35,024 nucleotides of DNA from an uncultured bacterium. Lineage in GTDB: Bacteria; Bacillota; Clostridia; Oscillospirales; Oscillospiraceae. Below the pieces are notes generated by a model. The model was not told where the DNA came from. It was given only the letters and a program-made list of their open reading frames with translations, and made no database searches. The stretch spans positions 1 to 35,024 of the forward strand of contig CAMTMC010000030.1 of NCBI GenBank assembly GCA_947073515.1. The letters are read 5' to 3'. The translations under genes were made by a program, and so were the position numbers. Shown here in pieces: positions 13,639 to 23,477 of the stretch; within the stretch, counting starts at the first letter, position 1; each line of letters opens with the position of its first letter.

Positions 13639-14447
13639 TACCGCCAGTTGCGCCGCAGGGCGTCCATATCCTCGTTTTTCTTCAGCAGCACCCCCAGATA
13701 GGGCACCTCTTTCACGATTTTGTCCACATCAGCGCCCCCGTGCTGGAGGGCCTGGATCCAGTCGATGATCTCGCTGGTGGAGGGTTTTTTCTTGATTTGC
13801 GGCAGGTTCCGGATTTTGTAGAAGGCCTCCAGCACCTGGCCCAGCAATTTCTCCCCAATATCCGGGTAATGCACCCGCACAATCTCCGCCATCAGCTCCC
13901 GGTCGGGGAACTCGATGTAGTGGAACACGCACCGGCGCAGGAAGGCGTCAGGGAGCTCCTTCTCGGCGTTGGAGGTGATAATCACCACCGGCCGGTGGTT
14001 GGCCTTGACGGTGCGGCCGGTCTCCGGGATGTGGAACTCCATCCGGTCCAGCTCCCACAGCAGGTCGTTGGGGAACTCCAGGTCGGCTTTGTCGATCTCG
14101 TCGATGAGGAGGATCACCTGTTCCTCGTCGGTGAAGGCCTCGCCCAGCTTGCCCAGTCTGACGTATTTCTCAATGTTGTCCACACCCTGGCCGCCGAACT
14201 GGCTGTCGTACAGCCGCTGGACCACGTCGTAGACATACAGCCCGTCCTGGGCCTTGGTGGTGGACTTGATGTTCCAGATGATCAGCTTCTTCCCCAGGGC
14301 CTGGGCAATGGCCTCGGCCAGCATGGTCTTGCCGGTGCCCGGCTCCCCCTTGATGAGCAGGGGCTTCTGGAGCACCATGGCGATATTGGCCGCCCGGAGC
14401 AGCTCCTCCGAGGCCACATAGTTTTGACTTCCCTTAAATTCCTGCAT
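13638..14447 (-). CDS. MoxR-family AAA+ ATPase
   Basis: A 269-residue single AAA+ module. Walker A is GEPGTGKT at residues 34-41 and Walker B is ILLIDEIDKAD at about 113. A sensor-1 type segment PVVIITSNAEKELPDAFLRRC gives the arginine finger region, and a C-terminal lid helical domain follows. The ATG at 14447 follows AAGGATAGG. It precedes the VWA gene on the same strand, the standard MoxR-VWA arrangement in which the ATPase is thought to remodel complexes engaged by the VWA partner. The gap between the two genes carries a perfect A/T hairpin that could modulate read-through. Confidence 0.93.
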   Translation of the reverse strand: MQEFKGSQNYVASEELLRAANIAMVLQKPLLIKGEPGTGKTMLAEAIAQALGKKLIIWNIKSTTKAQDGLYVYDVVQRLYDSQFGGQGVDNIEKYVRLGKLGEAFTDEEQVILLIDEIDKADLEFPNDLLWELDRMEFHIPETGRTVKANHRPVVIITSNAEKELPDAFLRRCVFHYIEFPDRELMAEIVRVHYPDIGEKLLGQVLEAFYKIRNLPQIKKKPSTSEIIDWIQALQHGGADVDKIVKEVPYLGVLLKKNEDMDALRRNWR

Positions 14448-14646
14448 TTTCCTATCCTTCCCGGCCGTCCGGCCACAGTATTTTCCTGATTGTATCCTCT
14501 TTTTCCGGAAAAGGCAAGGGTATCTTGAGAATCCCCCGCCGCTGTGCTCTGCCGGCGGCTTCCCCCTTCAAAAGGGGTCTCTCACGGCCTCACCCTGGCT
14601 GTGGGATCATACACGCCAAGTTTTATTATTTTCATGACAAGTATTC

Positions 14647-14675
14647 TTGACGGCACGATCCCGCCGTGTTATGAT
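14647..14675 (+). promoter_or_regulatory. Promoter of the DUF6442-like / XRE pair
   Basis: TTGACG (14647-14652), a 17-bp spacer and TATGAT (14670-14675), about 60 bases before the first gene. The rest of the 14448-14737 gap shows nothing else recognisable. Confidence 0.65.
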
Positions 14676-14737
14676 ACCCTCACCGGGGGAGGTCACGGCC
14701 GGACTGGTACCGGGAAGTCTGAGAAAGGAACCTTCAT

Positions 14738-15049
14738 ATGGACAAAAACGAAATTTTAGAAAAAAGCCGCAAAGAAAATAAGGAGCAGGATGAGATGGAG
14801 CGAACCATCCGTATCGAAGGGGAATCCTTCAGCCTCGCTCTCACTCTGATGGTGGGAATCCTCCTGTATTCTTACAACAGGCTGCACGACCTGCCCTCCG
14901 ATACCATTTTTATCATGTTCTGGACCTCCTGCGTCAGCAACCGGCTTTACCGGCTGACCAAGCGGCGGGACACCTCCGACCTGGTCACCATGATCATATC
15001 CCTTGTCATCCTGGTGTTTTATGTGGTAAAATACTTCACACAGGGGTGA
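14738..15049 (+). CDS. DUF6442-like three-TM membrane protein
   Basis: A 103-residue protein: a charged N-terminus (MDKNEILEKSRKENKEQDEMER), then three hydrophobic helices at about residues 31-46 (FSLALTLMVGILLYSY), 53-68 (DTIFIMFWTSCVSNRL) and 80-98 (DLVTMIISLVILVFYVVKY). The N-terminal pattern and size match the DUF6442 family as I remember it; no alignment was run. It is 4 bases upstream of a small XRE gene, a frequent pairing in Firmicutes where the XRE protein controls the membrane protein. The ATG follows AAAGGAA. Its function is unknown. Confidence 0.75.
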   Translation: MDKNEILEKSRKENKEQDEMERTIRIEGESFSLALTLMVGILLYSYNRLHDLPSDTIFIMFWTSCVSNRLYRLTKRRDTSDLVTMIISLVILVFYVVKYFTQG

Positions 15050-15053
15050 TGGG

Positions 15054-15263
15054 ATGGACGACCAGCTGGTCTTAAAAAACCGACTTAAAGTGGCCCGGGC
15101 GGAGCGCTCCCTGTCCCAGGGGGAACTGGCCAAGCTGGTGGGCGTCTCCCGCCAGACCATCAGCTCCATCGAGACAGGGCAGTTCAACCCCACCGCCAAG
15201 CTGGCCCTGGTGCTGTGCGTCGCCCTGGATAAGAAGTTTGAGGAGTTGTTCTACTTCGATTGA
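15054..15263 (+). CDS. Small XRE-family HTH regulator
   Basis: A 69-residue single-domain regulator with RLKVARAERSLSQGELAKLVGVSRQTISSIETGQFNPTAKLALVLCVALDKKFEELFYFD, essentially the YgzD/YozG-type compact XRE protein. It starts 4 bases after the DUF6442-like gene and is probably co-translated with it. Such pairs usually autoregulate; no clear palindromic operator was seen at the promoter. Confidence 0.9.
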   Translation: MDDQLVLKNRLKVARAERSLSQGELAKLVGVSRQTISSIETGQFNPTAKLALVLCVALDKKFEELFYFD

Positions 15264-15290
15264 GCCCTGCGGCCGTTTAATGTTGCAATG

Positions 15291-15332
15291 AAAACGGGGG
15301 CGTTTCCTTTCGGAAACGCCCCCGTTTTGTGG
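15291..15332. terminator. Bidirectional terminator between the XRE gene and rnhA
   Basis: AAAACGGGGGCGTTTCC (15291-15307) - TTTC - GGAAACGCCCCCGTTTT (15312-15328), a perfect 17-bp stem serving both converging genes. Confidence 0.93.
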
Positions 15333-15335
15333 TTT

Positions 15336-15773
15336 CTACTTGAATTTCTGGCTCTCCGCCACCGCCAGCTCATCGCATCGGTTGTTGTACGCATTGCTGG
15401 CATGGCCCTTGACCCAATGTAAGTTGACTGTGTGGTAGTCGCACAGATCCAGCAGCCTTCCCCACAGGTCGGGGTTGAGGGCGGGCTTTTTGTCTGATTT
15501 GACCCAGCCTCTGGCCCGCCAGCCCTTGGCCCAGCCCTTGGCCAATCCGTCGATGACATACTTGGAGTCGGAGTAGAGCTCCACCTCACAGGGCTCTTTC
15601 AGGGCCTCCAGGGCGGTGATCACCCCGGTGAGCTCCATCCGGTTGTTGGTGGTCTGTCCCTCGCCGCCGGACAGCTCTTTTTTGTGGGCGCCATACATCA
15701 GGATGGCGCCCCACCCCCCGGGCCCCGGGTTGCCTGAGCAAGCCCCGTCTGTGTAAATGGTAACAGTTTTCAT
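15336..15773 (-). CDS. rnhA: Ribonuclease HI
   Basis: A 145-residue RNase HI, degrading RNA in RNA-DNA hybrids in the cytoplasm. All four acidic catalytic residues are visible: D in [18 protein letters not shown] in [11 protein letters not shown] in [16 protein letters not shown] and D in NNRCDELA near the C-terminus, with the catalytic histidine candidate in VKGHAS. The basic [11 protein letters not shown] handle region is present. The start is the ATG at 15773; the frame extends to 15818 but those residues fall in a structured region. It is preceded by an unusually structured non-coding segment. Confidence 0.95.
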   Translation of the reverse strand: MKTVTIYTDGACSGNPGPGGWGAILMYGAHKKELSGGEGQTTNNRMELTGVITALEALKEPCEVELYSDSKYVIDGLAKGWAKGWRARGWVKSDKKPALNPDLWGRLLDLCDYHTVNLHWVKGHASNAYNNRCDELAVAESQKFK

Positions 15774-15792
15774 AAATTCCCCAATCCCTCCC

Positions 15793-15987
15793 GCGTGAAA
15801 CCGACGTCTGGTAGTCATAAAAACGTCTCAAGGACATAACTGTACAGGTGTAACGGTAACTGGCCTGACAGTAAGCCGGGATTTGAACCCGGCCAGACGG
15901 GGCCCCGCCGTCTCCATGCAGGGTGCCAATTTGCCCCGGCACCTTGGGGCTTGACGTCCGCCTTTCACGCAACCAAACCATTACCGT
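15793..15987 (-). ncRNA. Candidate structured RNA / leader upstream of rnhA
   Basis: Three consecutive perfect 6-bp hairpins: plus 15875-15893 (GCCGGG/CCCGGC, loop ATTTGAA, which on the minus strand is a tRNA T-loop-like TTCAAAT), 15895-15913 (AGACGG/CCGTCT) and 15922-15943 (GGTGCC/GGCACC). Two long-range complementarities surround them: GCGTGAAA+GACGTC (15793-15808) with GACGTC+TTTCACGC (15953-15970), and AACGGTAACTGG (15852-15863) with CCATTACCGT (15978-15987). They cross, giving a pseudoknot or two alternative folds. The downstream arm ends about 20 bases before the rnhA start. It is not recognised as any RNA family I know; strand and function are inferred. Confidence 0.45.
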
Positions 15988-16046
15988 ATCCCATTCCGGC
16001 CGGGATTTCCAAAGCACAGGGGTACCCGCCCGGAAGATTTTTTCCA

Positions 16047-16075
16047 GGCATCCCCCGCCTCCGGCGGGGGATGCC
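16047..16075. repeat. Perfect 13-bp GC-rich hairpin
   Basis: GGCATCCCCCGCC (16047-16059) - TCC - GGCGGGGGATGCC (16063-16075), located 30 bases beyond the stop of the DIP1984-family gene. There is no T tract on either strand, so it is not a canonical terminator; it may act as an mRNA 3' stabiliser. Confidence 0.6.
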
Positions 16076-16104
16076 TCACCAGTCATAAGGGATTCGGAAC
16101 AGGT

Positions 16105-16560
16105 TTACAATAATTCTGTGGTCCAGTTCTTCTCCTGGATGGCCTCATCCAGTTCCCGCAGCTCCCGGGACAGGCTGTCCACCTGCTTTTGCAGTTCCCG
16201 CACGTTAACGGTACTCTTGATTTTAATCTCGCTGGCGCTGTGGCGGTGAACCAGGGAGCTGGCGTTATTCAAAAATCCCCGCAGGACACCCAGTTTTCCC
16301 TTCAGGCAGTCCCGGCGGGCCAGCAGGCCGGACAGGGTGTCCCCGCCCTCCAGCCTGGTGGTGTTGTTCGTCCGGTTGATGGCGGAGACCAGCTCCTCCA
16401 GCCGGGCGTAGTCCTCATCCAGCTCTCTCAGCAGCTCCGCCGGATCCTCGGCAGGCTGTTCGCCCTCCTGAACCTGGGCGTTGTTGTTCAGCCGGCTCTC
16501 CAGCTGGTGGATCCTCGTCTGCAATTCCGACCGCTGGGACAGGGCGTTTGCCAGTTTCAT
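16105..16560 (-). CDS. DIP1984-family protein
   Basis: A 151-residue, mostly helical cytoplasmic protein matching the DIP1984 (septicolysin-like) family pattern: MKLANALSQRSELQTRIHQLESRL-NN at the N-terminus, VQEGEQPAEDP at about residue 36, a central INRTNNTTRLE segment, LARRDCLKGKLGVLR, the conserved RHSASEIKIKSTVNV and a C-terminal IQEKNWTTELL. Heptad-like leucines suggest coiled-coil helices. The ATG at 16560 follows AAAGGAG. The biochemical role of the family is not established. It is 24 bases downstream of the DUF3829-like lipoprotein gene, probably in one transcript. Confidence 0.88.
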   Translation of the reverse strand: MKLANALSQRSELQTRIHQLESRLNNNAQVQEGEQPAEDPAELLRELDEDYARLEELVSAINRTNNTTRLEGGDTLSGLLARRDCLKGKLGVLRGFLNNASSLVHRHSASEIKIKSTVNVRELQKQVDSLSRELRELDEAIQEKNWTTELL

Positions 16561-16584
16561 GCTAAGGCTCCTTTCCAAATCCGG

Positions 16585-17631
16585 TCAGATGATGACGTTG
16601 TAGCCGTCAATCATGCTGCTGATCGCCTCATTCATCTTATTGAAGTCCTCTGCGTAATCCGTCCCCTCTGTCAGGTCAGTCTTCAGCCTGTTCACCCAGC
16701 TGAGAAGGGACTCCACCTTGTTGTTGTACAGCGCCAGGGAGTTGTCCCCGATGACGCCGGTAAAGCTGCTGATTTTAGAGCGCTCCTCCTCGTTGGCAAG
16801 GGCCCCGTTCAAATCCTCATAGGCGGTCTGGACCTGGTCAAAGAGGGGGGCCAGCTCCGCCATGTCGATCTCAGGCAGGACCAGCGGGTCCTCCGGGCCC
16901 ATCCCCTCGTTGGCCGCCTCAATCTGGACCCAGATCTGGTCCAAAATATCCTGGCTGGTGTGGATCATGGTCAGGGAGTGGTAGAGAACCATCTCCCCAT
17001 CCTCCAGCAGCTCGGCCCGGTCCTCGTCCCGGGTGGCGTTGGCCATCTCATTGATGGCGTCCAGGAAGTCCGTGTAATATGTGTCATAGACCTGGAGCGC
17101 CTGCCAGAGCTGGCTGTGGATCTCCGGGGCCCTGGCCAGATTGTCCTCCTCATAGTCGTCGAAGCTCATGTAGGAGGACAGCTCCTCCAGCGCCTCAATC
17201 ACCTGGATCATGCTGTCCCCCATCGCCTTGATGGCGGCGTCGGCCTTGGGGTAGGCCGGCTCCTCCTCGGCGTACTTCATCGCCTCCTCCACCGTGTAGG
17301 TCATGGCGGTGAAGAACTGGACGCCCTCCTTGATGGCGCCGTAGTCGCCGATGATAGAGAATTCCTCCGTATAATCCACATTTTCAAAATAAGCGGACAG
17401 GGCGGGCTCAATATCGTCATCAATGATATCGCTCACCTTCAGATAGGTATTATACTTGCTGTAATCCTTAGGGGGCTCGCTGGACACATCGCCGGAGGAG
17501 GAGGCGCCCCCGCTTTTCCCGCTCTCATCCCCGCTGCCGCTGCCATCGCCGCCGCTGGAGCAGGCGGACAGCAGCAGCGCGCCGCACAGGGCCAACGCAA
17601 CCACATTCAACCAACGTTTTTTCTGATTCAT
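16585..17631 (-). CDS. DUF3829-like lipoprotein
   Basis: A 348-residue exported lipoprotein. The signal has lipobox LLSAC with C24 as the acylated cysteine, then a Gly/Ser-rich linker to about residue 50. The mature part is acidic and helical: YSKYNTYLKVSDIIDDDIEPALSAYFE starts the domain and the end reads YAEDFNKMNEAISSMIDGYNVII. The pattern of a Tyr-rich start and long helices fits the DUF3829 (YiiG-like) lipoprotein family, whose function is unknown. It would sit on the outer face of the membrane. It begins about 70 bases after the gyrA stop and probably leads the transcript with the DIP1984 gene. Confidence 0.82.
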   Translation of the reverse strand: MNQKKRWLNVVALALCGALLLSACSSGGDGSGSGDESGKSGGASSSGDVSSEPPKDYSKYNTYLKVSDIIDDDIEPALSAYFENVDYTEEFSIIGDYGAIKEGVQFFTAMTYTVEEAMKYAEEEPAYPKADAAIKAMGDSMIQVIEALEELSSYMSFDDYEEDNLARAPEIHSQLWQALQVYDTYYTDFLDAINEMANATRDEDRAELLEDGEMVLYHSLTMIHTSQDILDQIWVQIEAANEGMGPEDPLVLPEIDMAELAPLFDQVQTAYEDLNGALANEEERSKISSFTGVIGDNSLALYNNKVESLLSWVNRLKTDLTEGTDYAEDFNKMNEAISSMIDGYNVII

Positions 17632-17702
17632 GACACTCGATCCTTTCTTTCTTTCAGTTTTACAGAAGAAGTCTCAAAGCCTGGTACTTACAGAACCGGT
17701 TT

Positions 17703-20249
<2,547 letters not shown>

Positions 20250-20281
20250 TGACTGTGTTCCTCACTTTTCAAAAATACAAC

Positions 20282-20893
20282 TCAGTCCTCGCTGTCGGGC
20301 TGCTGCCCATCGTGGGCCTTCCATTTACACTCCGTAATATTTAAATCTGTAAATACAGCTTGGAAGGAGGAGTCTTCCGGGGAACAGGCATAAATACCAA
20401 ACCGAATTCTGCCCTTACCCTCATGTATGCGGCACACCCGCATCTGCTGGAAGCTTACCCCGTCGGCGGAGCACTCCAGACAATAGTCGCTCTCCCGCCG
20501 GCTCAGCCGGTACCACATTGATTTCACGTCAGCGGGGATCACCGTGGTGGCCCAGTCGGAGTAGCCGTGATTGGTAACCACACTCCCAAGGTGCTGGAAC
20601 TCCTCATTTTCGTATTCTACAGATGCCTTCAACCAGTTTTCACTGTCCAGATACATCACAATTCCGCACTGGTCAAACCGGCGTCCGCTCTCCTGAAACT
20701 CAGTCTTTACAGAAAAGCTGAAAAACCGCTCCTCCGTCTCCATCTGAAAGACGGGGGCGTTGTCATTGCGGAAGTGGTAGTACGTTCTCTGCCACAGGTC
20801 TGTACGCGGATTTGTGACCACAACCAGCTTTCCGTTCTCTATCCAAAAGCCGCGGGGTTCCCGTGTCCATTGAAAGCTGTCCCAATTCACCAC
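20282..20893 (-). CDS. DUF1349-like (concanavalin-like) protein inserted between gyrB and gyrA
   Basis: A 203-residue cytoplasmic protein without signal or TM. The pattern WTREPRGFWIENGKLVVVTNPRTDLWQRTYYHFRND, followed by FFSFSVKTEF-ESGRRFDQCGIVMYLDSENWLKASVEYE and RIRFGIYACSPEDSSFQAVFTDL, matches the DUF1349 beta-sandwich fold (the yeast Ree1-related family). Activity is unknown; the fold is carbohydrate-binding-like. It starts 22 bases after gyrB and ends 32 bases before gyrA, so it is co-transcribed with gyrase. It is less GC-biased than the gyrase genes, consistent with later insertion. Confidence 0.82.
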   Translation of the reverse strand: MVNWDSFQWTREPRGFWIENGKLVVVTNPRTDLWQRTYYHFRNDNAPVFQMETEERFFSFSVKTEFQESGRRFDQCGIVMYLDSENWLKASVEYENEEFQHLGSVVTNHGYSDWATTVIPADVKSMWYRLSRRESDYCLECSADGVSFQQMRVCRIHEGKGRIRFGIYACSPEDSSFQAVFTDLNITECKWKAHDGQQPDSED

Positions 20894-20915
20894 GTTTCAC
20901 ACGCTCCAAACAATA

Positions 20916-22871
20916 TCAATAGTCCAGATTCACGGCGTACTTGGCGTTGCGCTCAATAAACTCCTTCCGGGGCTCCACTTTTTCCCCCATAAGGATGGTA
21001 AAGGTCTGGTCGGCCTGGACGGCGTCGTCCAGCTCAATCCGCCGCAGGGTGCGCTTCTCCGGGTCCATGGTGGTGTCCCACAGCTCATGGGCGTCCATCT
21101 CGCCCAAACCCTTAAAGCGGCTGATCTCCACCTTGGCGTTGGGGTTATCCCCCCGCAGCTCGGCGGAAATTTTATCCCGTTCCTCGGGGGAGAAGGCCAG
21201 CCGGGTCTGCTTGCCCCTTGTCAGCTTGAACAGGGGGGGGACGGCGGAATATACATACCCGTTCTCAATCAGGGGCCGCATAAAGCGGAAGAAGAAGGTG
21301 AGCAGCAAGGTGCGGATGTGCGCGCCGTCCACGTCGGCGTCGGCCATAATGATGACCTTGTGGTAGCGCAGCTTGTTCAAATCGAAATCGTCCCCGATGC
21401 CCGCGCCCAGGGCGGTGATGACCGGGGTGAGCTTGTCGTTGCCATAGACCTTATCCGCCCGGGTCTTCTCCACGTTGAGCATCTTGCCCCACAGGGGGAG
21501 GATCGCCTGGAAGCGGCTGTCCCGGCCCTTGGTGGCGGAGCCTCCGGCGGAGTCGCCCTCCACGATATAAATTTCCGTCAGCTCCGGGTTGATCTCATTG
21601 CAGTCCCGCAGCTTGTCGGGCATGGCGGCGCCTCCCAGGGCGGTTTTTCTCCGGATGGACTCCCGGGCCTTCCGGGCGGCCTCCCGGGCCCGGTTGGCCA
21701 TCAGGGCCTTGTCCAGGATGGCCCGGCCCACGGCGGGGTTCTCCTCCAGATAGACCTCCAGCCCCTCGGACACGATGGAATTAACCAGGGTGCGCATCTC
21801 GCTGTTGCCCAGCTTGGCCTTGGTCTGACCCTCAAATTGGGCCTCGGTGAGCTTGACGGAGATCACCACCGTCAGCCCCTCCCGGCAGTCGTCGCCGGAC
21901 ACCTTCTCATCGTCCTTCAGCATCTTGATTTTCCGCCCGTAGGCGTTGAGGGCGTTGGTCAGAGCCCGGCGGAAGCCCTCCTCGTGCATGCCGCCCTCGG
22001 GGGTGTGGACGTTGTTGGCGAAGGACACCATCACCTCGCTGAACCCGTCGTTGTACTGCATGGCCACCTCAGCCATGCTGTCCTCCCGGGCGCCGGACAT
22101 GTAGATCACGCTGTTGTGGATAGCGTCCTTGCTCCGGTTCAGGAAGGTGACAAACTCCCGGATGCCCCCCTCATAGCACATATCGTCCTCCTGCTCCTGG
22201 CCGGATCGGAGGTCTACCGTCTGGATCCGCAGACCGGCGTTGAGGAAGGCCTCCTCCCGCATCCGGGTGTGCAGGGTCTCGTAGTTATACTCCAGGGTGT
22301 CGAACATCTCGGGGTCGGGCTTGAAGGTGACTGTGGTGCCGGTGCGGTTTGTCTTGCCCACCACTGTCATCTCCTGGGTAATTTTTCCCCGGGAGAACTT
22401 CATCTCATAGATCTTGCCCTCCTTGTGGACCTGGACCTCCAGCCACTCGGACAGGGCGTTGACCACGCTGGCGCCCACGCCGTGAAGGCCGCCGGACACC
22501 TTGTACCCGCCGCCGCCGAACTTGCCGCCGGCGTGGAGGATGGTAAAGACCACCTCCAGGGCGGGCCGGCCGGTCTGGGGCTGGATGTCCACCGGGATGC
22601 CCCGGCCGTTATCGGTGACGGTGATAGTGTTGCCTGGATTGATGGCCACGGTGATATCGGTACAGTGGCCGGCCAGGGCCTCGTCAATGGAGTTGTCCAC
22701 AATCTCATACACCAGGTGGTGCAGGCCGGACTCACTGGTGGAGCCGATATACATGCCCGGCCGCTTGCGGACGGCCTCCAGCCCCTCCAGCACCTGGATC
22801 TCCGACCCGCCGTACTGGTGGTCGGTCTGGGTGGTGCTCAGCTCGTTTAATTCACTGCGTTCTTCCAACAT
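20916..22871 (-). CDS. gyrB: DNA gyrase subunit B
   Basis: A 651-residue GyrB. The GHKL ATPase has E56 and N60 in [12 protein letters not shown], the glycine-rich ATP lid [21 protein letters not shown] and a transducer domain. The TOPRIM domain has [12 protein letters not shown] and the metal-binding [14 protein letters not shown]. The C-terminus ends with the gyrase motif and [11 protein letters not shown]; no proteobacterial insert is present. The ATG at 22871 follows GGAGGT. The gap to remB shows a TATAAT on the minus strand (plus 22976-22981) without a good -35, so a separate gyrB promoter is possible. Confidence 0.97.
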   Translation of the reverse strand: MLEERSELNELSTTQTDHQYGGSEIQVLEGLEAVRKRPGMYIGSTSESGLHHLVYEIVDNSIDEALAGHCTDITVAINPGNTITVTDNGRGIPVDIQPQTGRPALEVVFTILHAGGKFGGGGYKVSGGLHGVGASVVNALSEWLEVQVHKEGKIYEMKFSRGKITQEMTVVGKTNRTGTTVTFKPDPEMFDTLEYNYETLHTRMREEAFLNAGLRIQTVDLRSGQEQEDDMCYEGGIREFVTFLNRSKDAIHNSVIYMSGAREDSMAEVAMQYNDGFSEVMVSFANNVHTPEGGMHEEGFRRALTNALNAYGRKIKMLKDDEKVSGDDCREGLTVVISVKLTEAQFEGQTKAKLGNSEMRTLVNSIVSEGLEVYLEENPAVGRAILDKALMANRAREAARKARESIRRKTALGGAAMPDKLRDCNEINPELTEIYIVEGDSAGGSATKGRDSRFQAILPLWGKMLNVEKTRADKVYGNDKLTPVITALGAGIGDDFDLNKLRYHKVIIMADADVDGAHIRTLLLTFFFRFMRPLIENGYVYSAVPPLFKLTRGKQTRLAFSPEERDKISAELRGDNPNAKVEISRFKGLGEMDAHELWDTTMDPEKRTLRRIELDDAVQADQTFTILMGEKVEPRKEFIERNAKYAVNLDY

Positions 22872-22976
22872 AGTTTACCTCCGGTTTTATGGCTTGGATG
22901 AGGGTCAAGAGGGGAGGGGGAAGAAGGAGTTTCTTTCCTCTCCTCCCATGACTCTCAGTATTTTTTGAGGTTAATA

Positions 22977-23258
22977 TTATAAATTAAGGGAATTCCCACT
23001 TAAAGCGCCCCCCTCGATCCTGCCCCGCAGGGCCGTGGAGGACAGGGGGGAGATGTAGACCACCGGCTCCCCCCACCGGCTGTCCGCCAGGATAAAAGAC
23101 CGGGGTAAGTCCTCAGTGAGCCAGATGGCCCGGCCCTCCCGTTCCGCCCGCTCCAAAAACTCCCGGGTTTTAAAGGCCCAGCTGGCGTTGTCCAGATCAA
23201 AGATCCCCAGGATATCGCTGTATGGCACCACGGCGGATTTTCCCAGATGGATATACAT
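22977..23258 (-). CDS. remB: Extracellular matrix regulator RemB (DUF370, YaaB)
   Basis: A 93-residue protein of the DUF370 family found between recF and gyrB in many Firmicutes. The N-terminal core MYIHLGKSAVVPYSDILGIFDLDN is diagnostic, followed by TREFLERAEREGRAI and SFILADSRWGEPVVYISPLSSTAL. It is thought to be a DNA-binding regulator related to RemA (matrix and osmoprotection genes in Bacillus). The ribosome binding site GGAGGAAATTCC directly before the ATG overlaps the stop codon of the relic recF tail, showing the ancestral tight recF-remB junction. Confidence 0.92.
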   Translation of the reverse strand: MYIHLGKSAVVPYSDILGIFDLDNASWAFKTREFLERAEREGRAIWLTEDLPRSFILADSRWGEPVVYISPLSSTALRGRIEGGALSGNSLNL

Positions 23259-23269
23259 GGAATTTCCTC

Positions 23270-23353
23270 CTAAATCAGCCGCCCGCTCTGGATATGGAAG
23301 GCCCTTCCGCCCTCCAAACTCTCCAGCTTCTCCTCCTCGCAGCAGGTGATGAA
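23270..23353 (-). pseudogene. Relic duplicate of the recF 3' end
   Basis: On the minus strand this reads FITCCEEEKLESLEGGRAFH-I then QSGRLI and a TAG stop (23270-23272). The 21 residues from F to I are identical to the tail of the intact recF, but with 8 third-position synonymous differences in 63 bases; the relic has G or C at all 8, the intact copy A or T at 7. An in-frame TGA lies five codons upstream (plus 23366-23368), so it is not translated. Its position against remB and its GC3 suggest it is the native recF end that was displaced. Confidence 0.85.
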
Positions 23354-23477
23354 TTTTCCCACGGATCAGGCCCCGTGGGAGCCCTTTGGGATTAAAATCC
23401 TCAGGCGAAATAAATTCGCCCTCCGGAAATTCTCCGCCGCTTCCGCGGCTGCGAATTTACGGCGCGTTCGCGCCGGC
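23354..23477. repeat. Palindrome-rich spacer between the two recF tails
   Basis: 124 bp with five short hairpins: CCCACGG/CCGTGGG (23358-23379), GGATT/AATCC (23389-23400), GGCGAA/TTCGCC (23404-23420), GCCGC/GCGGC (23436-23449) and GGCGCG/CGCGCC (23461-23474). No coding capacity. It looks like a small non-autonomous palindromic element (REP/MITE-like) or a scar left by a larger element. Confidence 0.6.

Noticed and set aside
15850-15975. A tRNA gene on the minus strand, suggested by CCGGG-TTCAAAT-CCCGG
   Set aside because: The T-arm is perfect but the following 7 bases (CTTACTG) have no 5' partner, and no D-arm or proper anticodon loop can be fitted.
15841-15987. A cobalamin riboswitch, from a CAGGCCAGTTACC segment resembling a B12 box
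   Set aside because: The other conserved B12 riboswitch blocks are missing, and rnhA is not a plausible target.
16047-16075. Intrinsic terminator for the DIP1984 gene
   Set aside because: The hairpin is perfect but has no T tract on the minus strand side; kept only as a hairpin.
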